Source: Notospermus geniculatus (taxonomy: Eukaryota; Nemertea; Pilidiophora; Heteronemertea; Lineidae). Taken from it: a DNA stretch of 64,000 bases. How positions within the stretch are numbered: position 1 is the first letter of the stretch; each line of letters begins with the position of its first letter. The notes beneath the pieces are model-generated. The model saw nothing but the letters and a program-made list of their open reading frames with translations, did not search any database and had not been told where the DNA came from. The DNA is taken from positions 42,604 through 106,603 of the forward strand of contig NMRB01001964.1 of the NCBI GenBank assembly GCA_002633025.1, in the 5' to 3' direction. Made by a program: the position numbers and the translations under genes. Shown piece after piece: positions 13,446 to 45,637 of the stretch.

Positions 13446-13510
13446 GGGGTTGAATTTGGAACCTCAGAGGTGACAGGCGCCAATGTCTTCTTTGCATCAC
13501 TCTGAAAGCC
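13446..13510 (-). mobile_element. SINE fragment (family A), diverged
   Basis: Read on the minus strand it starts CTTTCAGAGTGATGCAAAG and carries CACCTCTGAGGTTCCAAATT, matching the element at 27226-27312. Confidence 0.45.
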
Positions 13511-13792
13511 AAACATGGGCGGCTTTTGGAGCTCCTGAGCCTATAGTCATGGTTTGAGTTCAATGTACTAGTCATGTGTCTGTATGAATACAGGTCATTT
13601 GACTCAGCTTAGTAAATGTCTTCATGGTTCTATATATCCAACCCACATTTGCCATTTTAAAACCGTCTAATTATAGGGATAGATCTGTTTTGGTGTGTGG
13701 TTTCTCCTTTTGAAAAGTAATGCTTGCCTGTTGGTTACTTGTGTGTTATTGAAAATAGCTTTCTATAAAGCTGGTGACTGGTAGTAGGCATG

Positions 13793-13917
13793 TACACTGG
13801 TGGACAGAAATATTAAGATATTTTCAAAATTCTAAGTCATTTTCCTCTTATGCCTTCCTTTTGTCTCGAACCACTAATTATTTTGAAAGTGTCATAATAT
13901 TTCTGTCCACCAGTGTA
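13793..13917. mobile_element. MITE of mariner/Tc1 style, 125 bp
   Basis: Ends TACACTGGTGGACAGAAATA and its inverse TATTTCTGTCCACCAGTGTA, with TA at both edges as for TA-inserting transposons. Interior about 75 bp. Confidence 0.9.
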
Positions 13918-14485
13918 TATGGAAATCTCAGTGAGGTCATCTCTCAGCCATGTCAGAGAGAAAGTACTTCATCTCTGCGATGTCCATGACCAGGCTGCAC
14001 AGACATGATTTTCCAACCTTGCAGACATGAATTTTTGTGTCTAAAGATTTCAGGCGTAAGGATTTGTGTTCAGGAAGATTTGTATGAAAGATAAATGTTT
14101 TTCTGGGACTTCGCTCATCACGACCTTGTAAGTTTTCTGTTATGTTTGAAAGATCGGATATTAAGTTTAGACTTGGTTGCCTTGGTAATGAGTCAACAAA
14201 ACCATAGGTCTCAAACCCTGGGCTTCTGGAAGGAAAACTAGTAAACTTTAGATACGTATAAACAAACAACCATTTGAAAAGCTGGTGAGGAAAAACGCCC
14301 TTCTTTGGATTGAATTTTTCCTAAAAAAAGCCATATTATCGCCCTGGTAAAGTACAGAAGAAGCCATCTCAAGCTACTCAAGTTCCTCGCTTGTACAGGG
14401 TCTTTGACCTTGCCCGTGCATAGAAGCAAGGTACTTGGTACCATCCCATGCGACAGACGTGTCGAGTCACGGATGATATCCCATC

Positions 14486-14562
14486 AGGCTTGGGCCGGAT
14501 TTGAACCCAGGACTAGCCGCTTCGTAAGCAGTACACCACTAGCAGGACACCCCTTCTTGGCC
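14486..14562 (-). mobile_element. tRNA-like SINE head or tRNA pseudogene
   Basis: On the minus strand: CTGCTAGTGGTGTACTGC (A box region), an anticodon-like hairpin with loop TTACGAA, and GGGTTCAAATCC (B box). The T stem has two mismatches, so it is not a working tRNA. Confidence 0.6.
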
Positions 14563-15804
14563 CGAGGGAGCCATCACACACGTGCAGCTTTGGAAGGCTC
14601 ACGAATGAATTTCTCTGTAGTGTTGTCGGACGACCAGGTTTTATAACGAACCCACATGCGATGCGAACACGTAGCACTCTTCGGGGAAATCATTGCGTCC
14701 TGTGGCACGATGACTCACAAGCTATGGAGGGGTAGTTTCAATTTGCTGGGAGTTGTGGATTGATTGGGGTCCTGTCGTTTTTTTTCTGTGACATACACCT
14801 AGAGTGGATGCATTCTTTCATGAAATGCACACATGATTGTTCCACGTTAGGTTAAGGTTGGGTTATTTCCTCAAATCAGCTTTTTCTCATTATTTGCTCC
14901 TTGAATCAGAATTCAATTCTCTGAGAACCATTCCATTTCTTCCACTTGAAAGAGTTGTTTCCCTATAAATCCCTTGCCGTCAATTTTAGCAATGTGCCCC
15001 ACCCCCAGTGCTGCATAGATGAGACAACTGGACTCTTCAACAAGAGAGAATGAAGGAACGAAATCACTAAGTGTTATACGGTAGAATTCTCAAAGGTGCA
15101 GCCAATTCTGTTTCTAGCACAAGCACCACTCTTGCACAGAGTTCAGGATGCCAGGTTTCTCGAGTTGAAAATTTCACTGTTCCATCCCCTGCTCTTGTAC
15201 ACCTCTTGCCGTGTTTGCAAGCCACTTCATCTGACGACCAACCATCTGGGGCCCGCGCTCCAGCAACTTTACGAGCGAAGGATAGCGTGGCGTGTTCCCA
15301 CCGAGCTAGTTGGAGCTTTGTTTTTGCGTGGACAAAGGCAGTTAGCACGGCATGCTAATGCTGATGCTGTAATATTATTGATATCAGCAGGGAGGGCTAT
15401 TAATTAAACATGAAGCTGCCTGTATCATCCTATTATGGTCCTTTAACACAGGCTTCTGAGAGTGACACCAAACATCACACTCTCTATGTTCACACATCGT
15501 TTTTCGCATGAAAGCTGCATGGTAGCACCCCCCCCCCCAAAAAAAATCATGGACATAAAACTAGCAAGATGAGGTAGCACAGATTGCTGTAGGCCAATGT
15601 GTGTACCAGGTTAACATCCACAACCTGTAGGCCTAAGTTGGACCTTCCTCATGGTGTGCTGCTCTTCAATCTCACTGTCAGTCCAGAAGGAAAGGAGCAG
15701 CGGGTTCTACCCTGAACGAGGCATGGATTTCAGAGGCCCCAGACCCACAAATCCTTCAAGACATACCATGCAATCAGCAATGCATGTGAAAAATAGTCTT
15801 TTCT

Positions 15805-15925
15805 AGAGTTTCAGATTGTAAAGTTCCACTTGAAAAAGACCCCGGTTGGGGTCGAAAATTCGTGAATTCTGGAGATTGACTTCTTGCTTATTATCATTTT
15901 GTGTGTCAATTTTGTGCTATTCTTT
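15805..15925 (+). repeat. Interspersed repeat with GACCCCGGTTGGGGTC hairpin, copy 1
   Basis: Shares TTTC-GATTGTAAAGTTCCA, the perfect hairpin GACCCCGGTTGGGGTC (15838-15853), GAAAATTCG and a TTGTGTGTCAATTTT tail with the copy at 28620. A weaker relative lies at 23765-23830. Confidence 0.85.
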
Positions 15926-16813
15926 ATCTTGAAAAATAGGGAAAAGAACTTTTAGTCCAAGCCCAGTTTTGGATTATTAGCTACATGTACCGGTAGACAG
16001 ACATTGGAGTAGGCCTGCACAATGTCTGTTGAAATGCCTGAAAGGTGAGCTTTCTACCTTTCTAAATGAATATCAAATATTGAATCACTCAAACCACACC
16101 TTTTAGTGGTGGTATTAAAAATTTCGATCTTGTACTTGGTACCCTTGGTACACTTGTTGAGTTTTTAATTAGCAGTGCCTCAGTCCTCTTTCTTAATGAG
16201 GTTAAGCTGTTTTCGATAAAAGGTGTGTCCCCTTGTACTTTTACCTTGGCTTTGGGCCAGTGCTGTCAATCCCCCTGTTGTCCTCTCCAAATCTCTAGAT
16301 TACATCAAGTTTTGGACATTACACATAGTTACATCATGAGTATTGAGTCCCCTTGTGGGCGTACTGGCTATTATTCCCTTCATCCTGTTTCTTTCATCGG
16401 GCATTCCACCCTTCGGCGTGTTGGGTCACTCGACCCAATCCTTTATTCTTCCCTGCTTGTGTTGGCACTGGGGCGCTCAATTGAATTGGCTGAATAACGT
16501 TAACCCTCCAGTTTCTGAACTATGTAAAGCACCCAGAACAAGTAGAGTTTCTCATGGAGTCACTCAGGCCTTGGACATAGGGCAGTATGTTTCTGCCTGT
16601 GTTCTGTTGTGCGGCTTGCAAGAATGAATGCAGTGCCTGTGGAAAGTGTGCAACAAGCACAGGAAACTGCTGCAGTGAGTTCATGCAGACTTTCATTGAC
16701 ACACCCATTTGCACTGCAAGTACGGTAAAAGTTGTAAATGTCCTCTTATCCTATGGAATCAGCGTACCCACAGTATCTACATGTAGGGAAACGGCTGCCT
16801 ATAACAGTGTAAG

Positions 16814-16860
16814 GACTGTATGCTAGGGTTGGACTGAAGTCCCAACCCTAGCATACAGCC
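16814..16860. repeat. Short perfect hairpin
   Basis: Arms CTGTATGCTAGGGTTGG and CCAACCCTAGCATACAG around an 8-9 nt loop. Followed by TTAGGG-like words up to 16970. Confidence 0.8.
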
Positions 16861-17067
16861 CTAAAGGTCAGTAAGGTTAGGGTTAATAGGATAAGGAGTA
16901 GGCTTTAGGGGTCGGGTAGGAGGCCAGGTATCAAGGGTTGTGGGAAAGGGGCCAAGGGTTAGAATTCAGAGTGTTTTCACCACTTCAGCACAAGTACTAG
17001 ACCATGCATGCCATGGGTGCAGATTTTATGACTTATGAATAAAAAGAGTGTATTTTGTGTCTTTCAG

Positions 17068-35876
<18,809 letters not shown>

Positions 35877-36674
35877 GGGAATGTGTTCGCCATTGGTTTA
35901 TGTGTATGTGCGCACCCAGACCAAAGAAACATGGTGATAAGGAGCAGGAGTTCGATGTAAGAAAGGCGATGCGAATGCCAGAAAATGGACGATATTGGTG
36001 TCATCGCAACCTGCGGAACGAAAGACAGTGACATTAAAACGTTGGATTAGTGGGTTTTTGTGGCGGCGTCAATGCCCCCTTGTGAGAATGTGACGAAACG
36101 GTTTCACCGTAGACGTGGATGTGTTTGGTGTTTGGTGAGAGGGCGATCTCACCAGACATGACAGCTCTGCAGGACACTCGTGTGCGATGTTGAGAGGCTT
36201 GTCAGTCGAAGTGCGTGCTCAGCGGTGCGGAACTCGAACACAAACGAACTCTTGCATAAGGAATGAAATTCCTCATAATTATCATTTTGCTCTGATTATT
36301 AAGAAGATTAGAGAGAATTCTTTTGAAATTTTCTTCAAATTTCTTGAGATTGGTTTGGGTCGTTCACCAAACTCTCCTTATCTTCTGCTTGTCTCAGGTT
36401 AAGGTTGTGTGTTTAGCTGGCATGTTATTCAAAATGATGTTGTGCATTCATGTCCCTTTACCCTTTAGGTCTTTTGGCAGTTGCCATGGTTTCAGTAGTC
36501 TATTGATAAATAATGGCGAGCACTATTGGAAATTCATTCAATATTTGGCACTATGCATGTTATGTTATGGTGAGTGTATCTAACATTTTTGTGTGGCTTT
36601 AAAGAACGTGTGCCCCCTGGTGGAGAGTGTGAGTACTATTTAATGCCTTGTAGGTGCAATCAGAGACCACTGCT
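35877..36674 (+). other. Probable 3' untranslated and flanking region of the RNF38/44-like gene
   Basis: No coding evidence. The end of the transcript cannot be placed; possible poly(A) words are ATTAAA near 36032 and ATAAATAA near 36507. Confidence 0.5.
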
Positions 36675-36856
36675 GCATGTTTGAGATCAATCTTGGTTGC
36701 CCAAACATGATCAATTTTGGTTGCCGGAAAAAGATGCTGGATGTTTGAAATCAATTTTGGTTGCCCAAACATGATGCTGAATGTTTGAGATCAATCTTGG
36801 TTGCCCAACCTGGATGCAAAATGTTTGGGATCAATTTTGGTTCTCAAACATGATGC
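36675..36856. repeat. Tandem repeat, unit about 41 nt
   Basis: Copies of ATGTTTGAGATCAATCTTGG followed by TTGCCCAAACATGATG, four to five, lying 0.8 kb after the RNF38/44-like stop. Confidence 0.85.
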
Positions 36857-38030
36857 AAAATTAGAACTTCTTATCATAAGAAACAAACAAATCATTGTTT
36901 TTCCCTATTTTGTTACTTTTGTAAAATCGTGGCTCATACAGGTTTCAGCCGCTGAAGCTTCAGTAGCTTTGTTGGATTGGTCAGTAGTCGATTCAATTAT
37001 GCATGCAAATTCCCTATTCCCTATTTCCATTAGACCCCGCACTCCACCCCACCCCACCCCATAACCTGAAAGCCCATTGTTGCATATAGGATACGTGCTA
37101 TTGTTTGTACTCTGCTTCTTATTCCAAATGCAATCTGAGAGTCATATCATTCTCCACATGTCTTAGCAATATTTCAGTTCATCTGTGTTTCAATCTGAGT
37201 CTATGACCATTAATTCGGTCCGGGAGGGGGGGGGGGGTACCTGCATGATTTGCTTATTTCCATTTCTGGTGTCGTCAAATTAAAAACTTTTCAATTGGCA
37301 TGCTTCATATCGGGACAAAATCTACCCTATTCTTGATACAAATTATTTGTACTAAATCAAAAAGGTGTGCTTGTCGATAAAATTTTGATTAAATCGATAT
37401 GACCAGTTGCGAACGTATGCTTGTAATCCCTTTTGTCCTTGTAATTTGTCCTTTCACTGGATGTCAAACAAAAAATCTGCTGCTTTTCGTAATTGTTGGT
37501 TTTTCAGGGATCCTTCCGTGCCATTCCATTTGTTTTGTAATCCCAGCCAGATTGCTCGTTCCGTGTAGTGCAAGAAAAGTTCGAAATAGACTGTTGTAAA
37601 ATCACCGATATCCATCTGGGTTAAAAGTTCGCATGTGCGCCATGTTGGTGAAAATTTTCCACCTAATTGCTGGAGCATTATCTCACTGTACAATAGTGAA
37701 TCATACCAAACTGTCCGGTGATCTATATCATCTTTAGGCAACACAGAGATGGATACATGTACTCCCTCAGAAAAATGCAGGCACGGGCCTTTGATTAGAC
37801 TAGGAAGTTGTGTAAGTACAGGTGATTTTGTAGAATTTGACGTCACATGTGGCATAGCGTCATCTGTTAGAATTCCATGATTTAATTACCGCTCAATTTC
37901 TGTCATTCTGGCTCCCCCCGTAGGTATTGTGTTGGTGTAGGCATACTACTAACCTCCGTACATCTGCTCTGCTGTCTCAACTGTGTGGAGATTGGGAATT
38001 TCCGAGGAGATAAAATTCTCCATGGGCTGT
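36857..38030. other. No recognised gene
   Basis: Includes a 13-G run at 37227 and a minus frame of 133 codons (37454-37855) without a recognisable domain. Confidence 0.5.
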
Positions 38031-38031
38031 C

Positions 38032-38112
38032 AGAGTGGTGCAGTGGAAATATCAGTTATTTCTAGGTCATGGGTTCAATCTCCAGACAGGCCCATCCTTG
38101 ACGTGTGAGGCA
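38032..38112 (+). mobile_element. SINE (family A)
   Basis: TGTCAGAGTGGTGCAGTGG, then GGGTTCAATCTCC (B box) and ACAGGCCCATCCTTG. Same 18-nt head as the copy at 4741. A diverged repeat (38125-38330, with CCGCCCC and GGGGGAGGGCCCCAGACC) follows. Confidence 0.75.
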
Positions 38113-38418
38113 GTGTTCTCCACACCAGTTAAAAAATTTGCCCGCCCCACTTAAAAATTCTTCCACCCTAATATTTATGATTTAGATCGCTCAATTATGT
38201 GTCTCAGATGCTCAGAAAACGCATCTCAGAGCACCTAAAATCCAAATTTCGCTGGGGGAGGGCCCCAGACCCCCCGGCAGAAGGCGCACCGCCGCCCCTC
38301 TTAGACCAAAACCCATGGAGAACACTGTGAGGGCACCCTCCTTGAAGTGCAAGCTTTGCCATTTGCATCGGTTTCATCCTGCTGTAGGCTCAAGTTCGGG
38401 ACCATGTTGAATCAGTAA

Positions 38419-38628
38419 TACTGTAAACCGTGAAATTTTCGCGGCGCTAATTGTTCGCAATTTGCGTACTTCACAAATTCGCCAAGAATAAATTTCGCGA
38501 TAATGGCCCTCGGGCTTCAGAAATGTTTAAGACCCAGCGATTTTCGCACGATTTAAGTTCGCGTTTTGACCCCTCATTGCAAAAATCGCGAATATAAAAC
38601 GCTCGCGAAAATTTCACGGTTTACAGTA
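38419..38628. mobile_element. MITE, TACTGTAAACCGTGAAATTT ends
   Basis: Right end AAATTTCACGGTTTACAGTA is the exact inverse. Interior holds TTCGCG words facing both ways. About 210 bp, no frame. Confidence 0.93.
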
Positions 38629-38999
38629 CACAAGTGAATTGAACTAACAAGCATGCTATAAGTAGGTCAGGTTCTTTGGTATTGCGTGGCATGTTATCTC
38701 AGGTTTATTGTCATCTTATTGTGCGTAGGCATTCTCGCCATGAAAATAGTGTATTTCTTCATTTAAACAAATAACGCTTGATTATTTATTTGGAAATGTT
38801 ACAAAGTCAGCTAATTTTTGGCAACATGCAGTTGGTGTTGAATATGTCCCAAGAGCATTGAGAAGTCATCGTTGTGGGATGATATAAAGTGTGCGTAAAT
38901 TTATAAACGCTGGTGAAATATAGAGGCTTAGTGTTTTTGGTCCCCAAGCATAAAAAAACATGTTCACAAATCTGTAATGTCACCTTCCTCATTAGTATT

Positions 39000-41900
39000 C
39001 TTTATACTAAAAAACAATGTTTGCCCCATGGTCACTTATTCTCTATGTTCTGGCAAAATGTCCTGGTCATTTTTGCATGATTTATAAGAAGTAAATTTTC
39101 TAGTTAGAAGATGCTAATTAATAAATATTTCCGTGGTTACATTGTACTGCCTGTCCAACACCTAGCACTTTGTAAGAACCCCCTTTGTGGTCCCCTCTAT
39201 CTGTATGTGTCCTCTTTACATCGTGAATTATGAGGCAGTACAAAATGAGGCTCGCAATAGGGTGTTTCTAATATCACAATATAATGCCCTCGATGTTCAG
39301 AATTTTAACGGCATGCGTAACTATTGTAAGAAGTGATGTTGTTTGAAGCGGTTTGCTGAAATTCACTAATTGGTTCAGATGAACTTGTGGGCGTTTTTTG
39401 AATGATCAAGCAACGTAGATCATTGGTTTAGGAAGTTCGTGTTTATCATACTCAATGCTCTGTACTCACACCTCAATATAATCACTGTAATTCGTTTTGG
39501 TAGGTACAGGCTGAAGTCGGGTCACTGTCGATTTCATGCCAATGAAGATTGGCCGGAAAAACCTGTACAGAAATTAACACAGATATACGGCCAATCACTG
39601 CAAACTGAAATTGGCATGAGACTCATATGATAAGAGCACTAAATGTTCTGTACATTTGGAACGGATGTTAAATGTAAAGTTTAAGAAAATAAGTTACCGT
39701 AATGAACAGCTTGTGAACACCTGTATGCTGGTTGTTTGTGGCGCCGATAGATACACAGTCTGAGTTGTCATGCATAATGATTACATTATCTAACATGTAA
39801 TCATGTACATGGAGTCTGTAGAACATGTACATGTAAACATGTACATGTATTGCCTTTCTTGGGTGAAGGGTACCCTGCAAAAAATGGTGGTCCTTGAGTG
39901 AAATGGTGTTCTAAACTGGAAAAATCAACTATTGCCAAAATTGCAGTAGTTTTGGTGATGCGTTTCCCCATGGTCCTGCAAATATGGAATTGAACCAAAC
40001 AAACGCCTAGCATAAACCATGTTTGGAACGCCAGCAAATGGTCCTGGAAGTTGTGTGTATCTGCACTTGGTTAGGGCTTTAAAGTGGTTTAGTAAGTTGG
40101 CTGCAATAACATACATGTAGGCCTACGTGTTAACCTTATATATGCGTGTCACTGTGTACATTTTCAGAAGATCCCTCACCTTTTGGCCTTAGCTAGAGCG
40201 AAAGATTAGAATAACGTATACTATACAAATTTTAATCACCCACTCCGCTTGGGATGTATAACACTCATTTATCCATGGGTCCCAGGTTGTGTGCAGCACA
40301 CCTGGGGACTTGGTTCTAGGTCGCCGTGGTAACCGTTGGGAAGATTTTGCAATAGCTGCTTGGCTGCTGTCTGGCGTCTCATCGAGAGAAAAAAACAGTA
40401 AAATTTTGAAAACGGCACTCTGGTGATTGGGATGTTTCAGTCAGATGCATGTTATTGCTTTGAGGTTTGCAATATTCATCACTGGTTCGTACTGGGCATC
40501 TGATGCGGTGCAGCATGTTAGAAATGACATTTAATGAATCAGGTTTAAATGAGCATAAAAATAGGCGATATTTGTCCAATTGACAGAAATCAGTTGACTG
40601 ATTTCAAAACATTGACATATCTTGTTGACTTCTTATAAGACTGTTTGTTCTTGTATGAGTCAGTCAGTCAGTTTTCCGTCTTTGACGCCTACACACCCAT
40701 GACCCTCTTCGTTTGTCAAGGAATGGGTACAACATCAAGTCGACTTGTTGTCAGAGTGCCAAAACCAGAGCACCAAAAGTGTGAGGCAAACATGGAAACC
40801 AGTCTATCTGAAAGGCAAAGGAGCTGTCAGTGAGTTGACCAATAGGTGTCACCACGGCCCAATTCGATGTATGTAGCAAACCCATTCGTTCTTGATCGAG
40901 CACCAATCACGTGGATTTTCCTGTGTATTGGTCTGCCTAGAACTCTGCTGCCATCTTTTGGCAATATGCACGGCTGACTGCTTGGTTACGAGAAATTCGG
41001 TTCCAAAAAACAGTTTTAAAAAATAATGCAGAAACGCTTTCAGTTTGAATTGTCTTGCCATACCCCACTGCCACGTGATGCAGGGAATGGATTGTATTTC
41101 ACCGTTTTAGATGCACCCGTATAACTAAAGCTCACTGCCTAGGTATTCTTCTAGTTGACTTCCTACCTCTATTTTAACTTTGCAATGCCTACTTGGTGGA
41201 TTTTTCTTAGACATTTCATGTCTAACATTAATGAGTAAGCCGCTTGAAATCTAACCATATAGCATTTGTAAAATTCTCATGGATTCATACCTTCCACCCC
41301 TTTGTTCAGTAATGGTCTTGACGTGTGCAAGGTCATTGCACTAAACTCGGAACGGTCCATTTGATGCGGGGAGGTATGGAGTCATGATTTTGTTTTTGAC
41401 TCGGTGCAAAATTTATGCAAGTTAATACTTTGAATTTTAATATCTTGCTTGCAATTGGGACACTTTACGCCACAGGAGTGGATATGATGAATATGGCGAT
41501 TGTTTATGTATTGGTACCATATTAGGAATAATTAGGTCGGTCAGAATTCTTCAAAGTGTGAGAGGAATGGGTATGAAATCTCAGAAAAAATACTCAAATG
41601 GACTGGTTGATTTTTGTCCAAGTCTTTGCTGCAAATTTAGAAGATGCTCAAATGAGTAAGTTGTACTCAAAAATCTAAAAAATAATGACAAGATTAATGG
41701 TGGAATCCCACTTACAAAATGAGGGTGAAGAAAATTCCCCTATAAACATTATTATGCTGTACCAAGGGTAACGGACCGATTTCCTAAAAAAACTTAGACT
41801 GTTTGAAACCTTTTGCATCATTTTCTGGTCACAGTAAAACTTTTTCTGATGTGCACATGGGAACTCCCCAAATTATTAGTCTAATCCCTAACTCACAAGG

Positions 41901-44600
41901 TGGAGTGTGTCTTTCAGAATTTCTGCATAAAAAATGAAAACTTTATGTGAAATTTTCTTGCAGTTGGTGAAAAAATGTGCTGCATTCTTGAAGATGAAGT
42001 GCTCGAGGTTCAAAGAGTCAAGAAATAGTCTGACAGTTTGCCCAAATTCAGTCGGTCTGATGTAACTTTTGCTGAAATTGTGATTTTTTTTTGGAAAATT
42101 TTCATGTCAAACACAGAGAAATGATCCCATCTTATAGGAATGCAGCTCTATACCAATGTGACGAATATGGATATGTGTATGTGATGATCATAACTTGATC
42201 CGAATACCAAATATGTGTTAGCCATACTAAGGAGACTAGATCAGCACTATCGAATAACGCTCTGTTAATATTTCCAAATATGGAGTATGTTATCATAGTT
42301 AAAGCCATGTTAATGATGCTTGTAAAAAGATGTATTCTCTAAAGCATAGCGACTTTGACATAGCTGTACACAATTGCCGTGTTTTAACCTTTTCCAACTT
42401 CGCCAAAATAGGATTACATTAACTTCAAATTTCGCTACGTAAACGGGTGATGCTACCGGATTAGGACGCGTTTTCTACATTACCCACAATGCACCATGGT
42501 GTCGGGAACTTGGCGTCGGAAGCCTTGGCGTATTACTGTGTTTAGTGTGTTTATTCTGATTCTGGTTAGGGTTCGATATCTCACTCTAGTTAATTGTGGG
42601 CCGGGGTTTGATAGATTGTAGGGGAATTGAACGGATGGATCTGAAGTGTGAAAAATGGGAAACCAGGAGCCTGATTCACAGAAATTGAAGATTTGTTCCT
42701 TAGAACAAATTCAAATTCAAATACGTAATACCAAATCTGTCATAATTTGTGAACTTTCTGCTGTGTAATTAGCAGAATGAGGTTGAAAGCGACTCTTGAA
42801 TTTCCTAGATTTCTCACTTACTGGTTTGATACGAGGCAATTCCTCTTAGTTGCGTTTGGTTCCTTGTAAATCATGGTGTATTCATTTCTTAATTGATTGT
42901 AGTTCATTTTTAACTGGTTCTGACATTGTCTCTCCTTATTTCACATTGAACCTCAAGCGTTTCCTCTCAAAGTTGAATGCCTTGAAAACTGTGTCAAAAA
43001 TATGATCTATATTCCAACTTTGGTCATTTTATGGGCAAAATCATTGTAGACTTGCAGTTTGCTTGTTGGGTCAACTGCAGAAAATTTTTCGTGATTTTTG
43101 ACTAACAGCAATGTCTGACTTAAAGTGCACATCTTGCACCACTTCACTGCTGTCAAGTGCAAGTATTCTACATGTATGTCAGTCTGCAAGCAGTCTATGG
43201 CAGTGTCTGGCAGACAACTTGAGAGGTCACGAATCATTTTCATGGACGTCAACTAAATTCTCGTAGGCTTTATTATTTAGTGTGATAATTCAATATGGTA
43301 CTTTCTGAGTCACTTGTAATGTTGCATTCAAATTTCAACTACTTAACTTCTTCTGCGCTCTTACTGCGCGTGTACACATTTAGAGTTGCCACAAAGTTAA
43401 AATCAGATTTTTATTTATCGAAATATCTTATTAAGTATGATATTTAGGACGTTGTCCCAGCCGGCCGGGTGGAACGAACTTGGGAATTTGTATCGTAGAG
43501 GTATAAATTTGACAACGGATAGAGTTGTATGTTAATAGTACACCAATGAGTATAACCACAGGTTATCCCGACCGGCTGGGAAAATTGCAAATCCTTAGTG
43601 CTTTGGTGTAAACTATGTGGAATGGAGAATTGTTTCATGATCTGCAGAGCTACTTCTAGTAAAAAAAAATCCCGAGCAGCCATGTTTGAAAAATGAGAAT
43701 TTTTGGATGTCGAAGATTGGGCCTCAAATGCCCAAAATATGTCATCTGATCCTTGACAAAATTATCATGACGGCGTGAATTTTTTCCGAACTTATGCGCC
43801 ACGATCTGAGAGTGACATTCCAACGTTTTTTGTGGAGCAGTCCACTGTTTTCTCTTTGTTGATCATGAACCATGATTTTTCTTTATCTACCTCTGCTGAA
43901 GTAACACAGTATTTTGATTAGAGTATGGATGATTTTGCATTTGACAAATTTTGCAGAACAAATTGTCCTCTTTTTAGCACACCATGTTTGACTGTCAGGA
44001 CAAGGACAAGTCCTAAGATCAGGGCTTCGGGTCAGTAGCCTAACTTAAATTTTATACCCTTTTATCCATCAAATATCAGTAAGTAAGCACACTTCAAATT
44101 TTCTTACATACTGTTGAAAGATTGAATTGACAAGATTTTCTTCATGTCTTTTCAAGTGTAATTTCCAATATTTAATTTTTGCTGGATTTCCATCAAATTA
44201 TTGCTTAAGTGTGGATGACGTATCTATTTTCTTTATTATGCATGCATCAAACTAGTTTTATTTTTCATATTTTTTTGTAATTGCTCACTTCTTTTCCTTG
44301 TAATTCTTCATAAAAATATGCACCTAGTTCACATAAATTAAGGTAGTAATCACAAAAAATATGCACAATTTTTTTTCCAAACTGTCCTCATACCTGTAGT
44401 TTGATGTTAGATTTCTTTGTAGATATTGTGACTTGCGCCAATTGTTGTTGAGCGCCATCTATCTGCATGCTGATAGATCATATGCACCGTAATTTAGCAA
44501 GCACCATTTTAGTTTTATTTTGCGAAGGCTAGGGCTTCTTCTCATATTCCTTCTAAAAAATTTTTTTGTTTTTCCCAGCTAACTGCATGTTAAATGTTAT
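39000..44600. other. AT-rich intergenic DNA, no recognised gene
   Basis: Only short frames. ACATGTA runs at 39793-39850 and an imperfect inverted pair CCCAGCCGG/CCGGCTGGG at 43454-43580 (possible MITE) are the only structures noted. Confidence 0.6.
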
Positions 44601-44611
44601 ATGTTACAAGT

Positions 44612-44765
44612 TAGATACCCCACTAACAATTTCCTTTCCACTAACAATTCCCCTTCTGATAACAATTTTCCTACACCAGTGTCACTTCCACTAACAATTT
44701 CCCTTCTGATAACAATTTCCCAATCCCAATTACCCCATCCCAATAACAGTTTCCCTCCTACTAGC
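44612..44765. repeat. Tandem repeat of CACTAACAATTTCCC and TGATAACAATTTCCC
   Basis: About eight diverged 15-18 nt units, C/A/T-rich. It produces a repetitive plus frame at 44601-44810 that is not a gene. Confidence 0.8.
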
Positions 44766-45312
44766 ATGCTCCATAGTGAAGAAAAGTTATGTGTAAAGTT
44801 CCTCGTGTAGAATTTCCCCTTGCCCCTTCGTCCATACTAACAATCTGTGTCCATCCTATAAAATGGCATGTAGCCTTCCCCCAAAGGCCTTATGCCACCT
44901 TAGACCCTGCCCGTGTCCTATTTTAATGTGCGATACCCGTAAATGTGCAAATCTTTTACTAACAAAAACGTGAAAGTTCTCTAACCAATGTGCACCTTTC
45001 CTACTGGTTCCTCCGTAGACAACTTTTTCCTGGGTACCCTACTATTTTCACTTTTCACCATATTTCGTAATAGTTCTTCCCCTATTGCACCATCGTGAAC
45101 CCTTATGAAGACCTACCCTTTCCTTGTTCCACTCAAAGTCAACCAGGCTGTCTTTAGGCCCTGACGATAAAATCACTTCTCCTTTGGTCACTTCTTATTA
45201 GTCCCACCGCCAAAAGACCAATTCCTTCTTTTAGTTTCAACTGCATCTCACATCTTTAATGTTGTTTATTCCCAGCCACAGCACGACCCCACACCCATCA
45301 CCTCCATCCCTC

Positions 45313-45637
45313 NNNNNNNNNNNNNNNNNNNNNNNNNNNNNNNNNNNNNNNNNNNNNNNNNNNNNNNNNNNNNNNNNNNNNNNNNNNNNNNNNNNNNNNN
45401 NNNNNNNNNNNNNNNNNNNNNNNNNNNNNNNNNNNNNNNNNNNNNNNNNNNNNNNNNNNNNNNNNNNNNNNNNNNNNNNNNNNNNNNNNNNNNNNNNNNN
45501 NNNNNNNNNNNNNNNNNNNNNNNNNNNNNNNNNNNNNNNNNNNNNNNNNNNNNNNNNNNNNNNNNNNNNNNNNNNNNNNNNNNNNNNNNNNNNNNNNNNN
45601 NNNNNNNNNNNNNNNNNNNNNNNNNNNNNNNNNNNNN
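45313..45637. other. Assembly gap (325 N)
   Basis: Unsequenced. Flanks are C-rich on the left and ordinary on the right; no gene is cut by it as far as seen. Confidence 0.99.

Noticed and set aside
14486-14562. A working tRNA gene
   Set aside because: The T stem is broken by two mismatches and no sound acceptor stem can be drawn; a SINE head fits better.
16860-16970. Telomere-like TTAGGG array
   Set aside because: Only scattered AGGGTTA-like words with no regular period.
37454-37855. 133-codon minus frame
   Set aside because: No recognisable motif; such length is expected by chance in this window.
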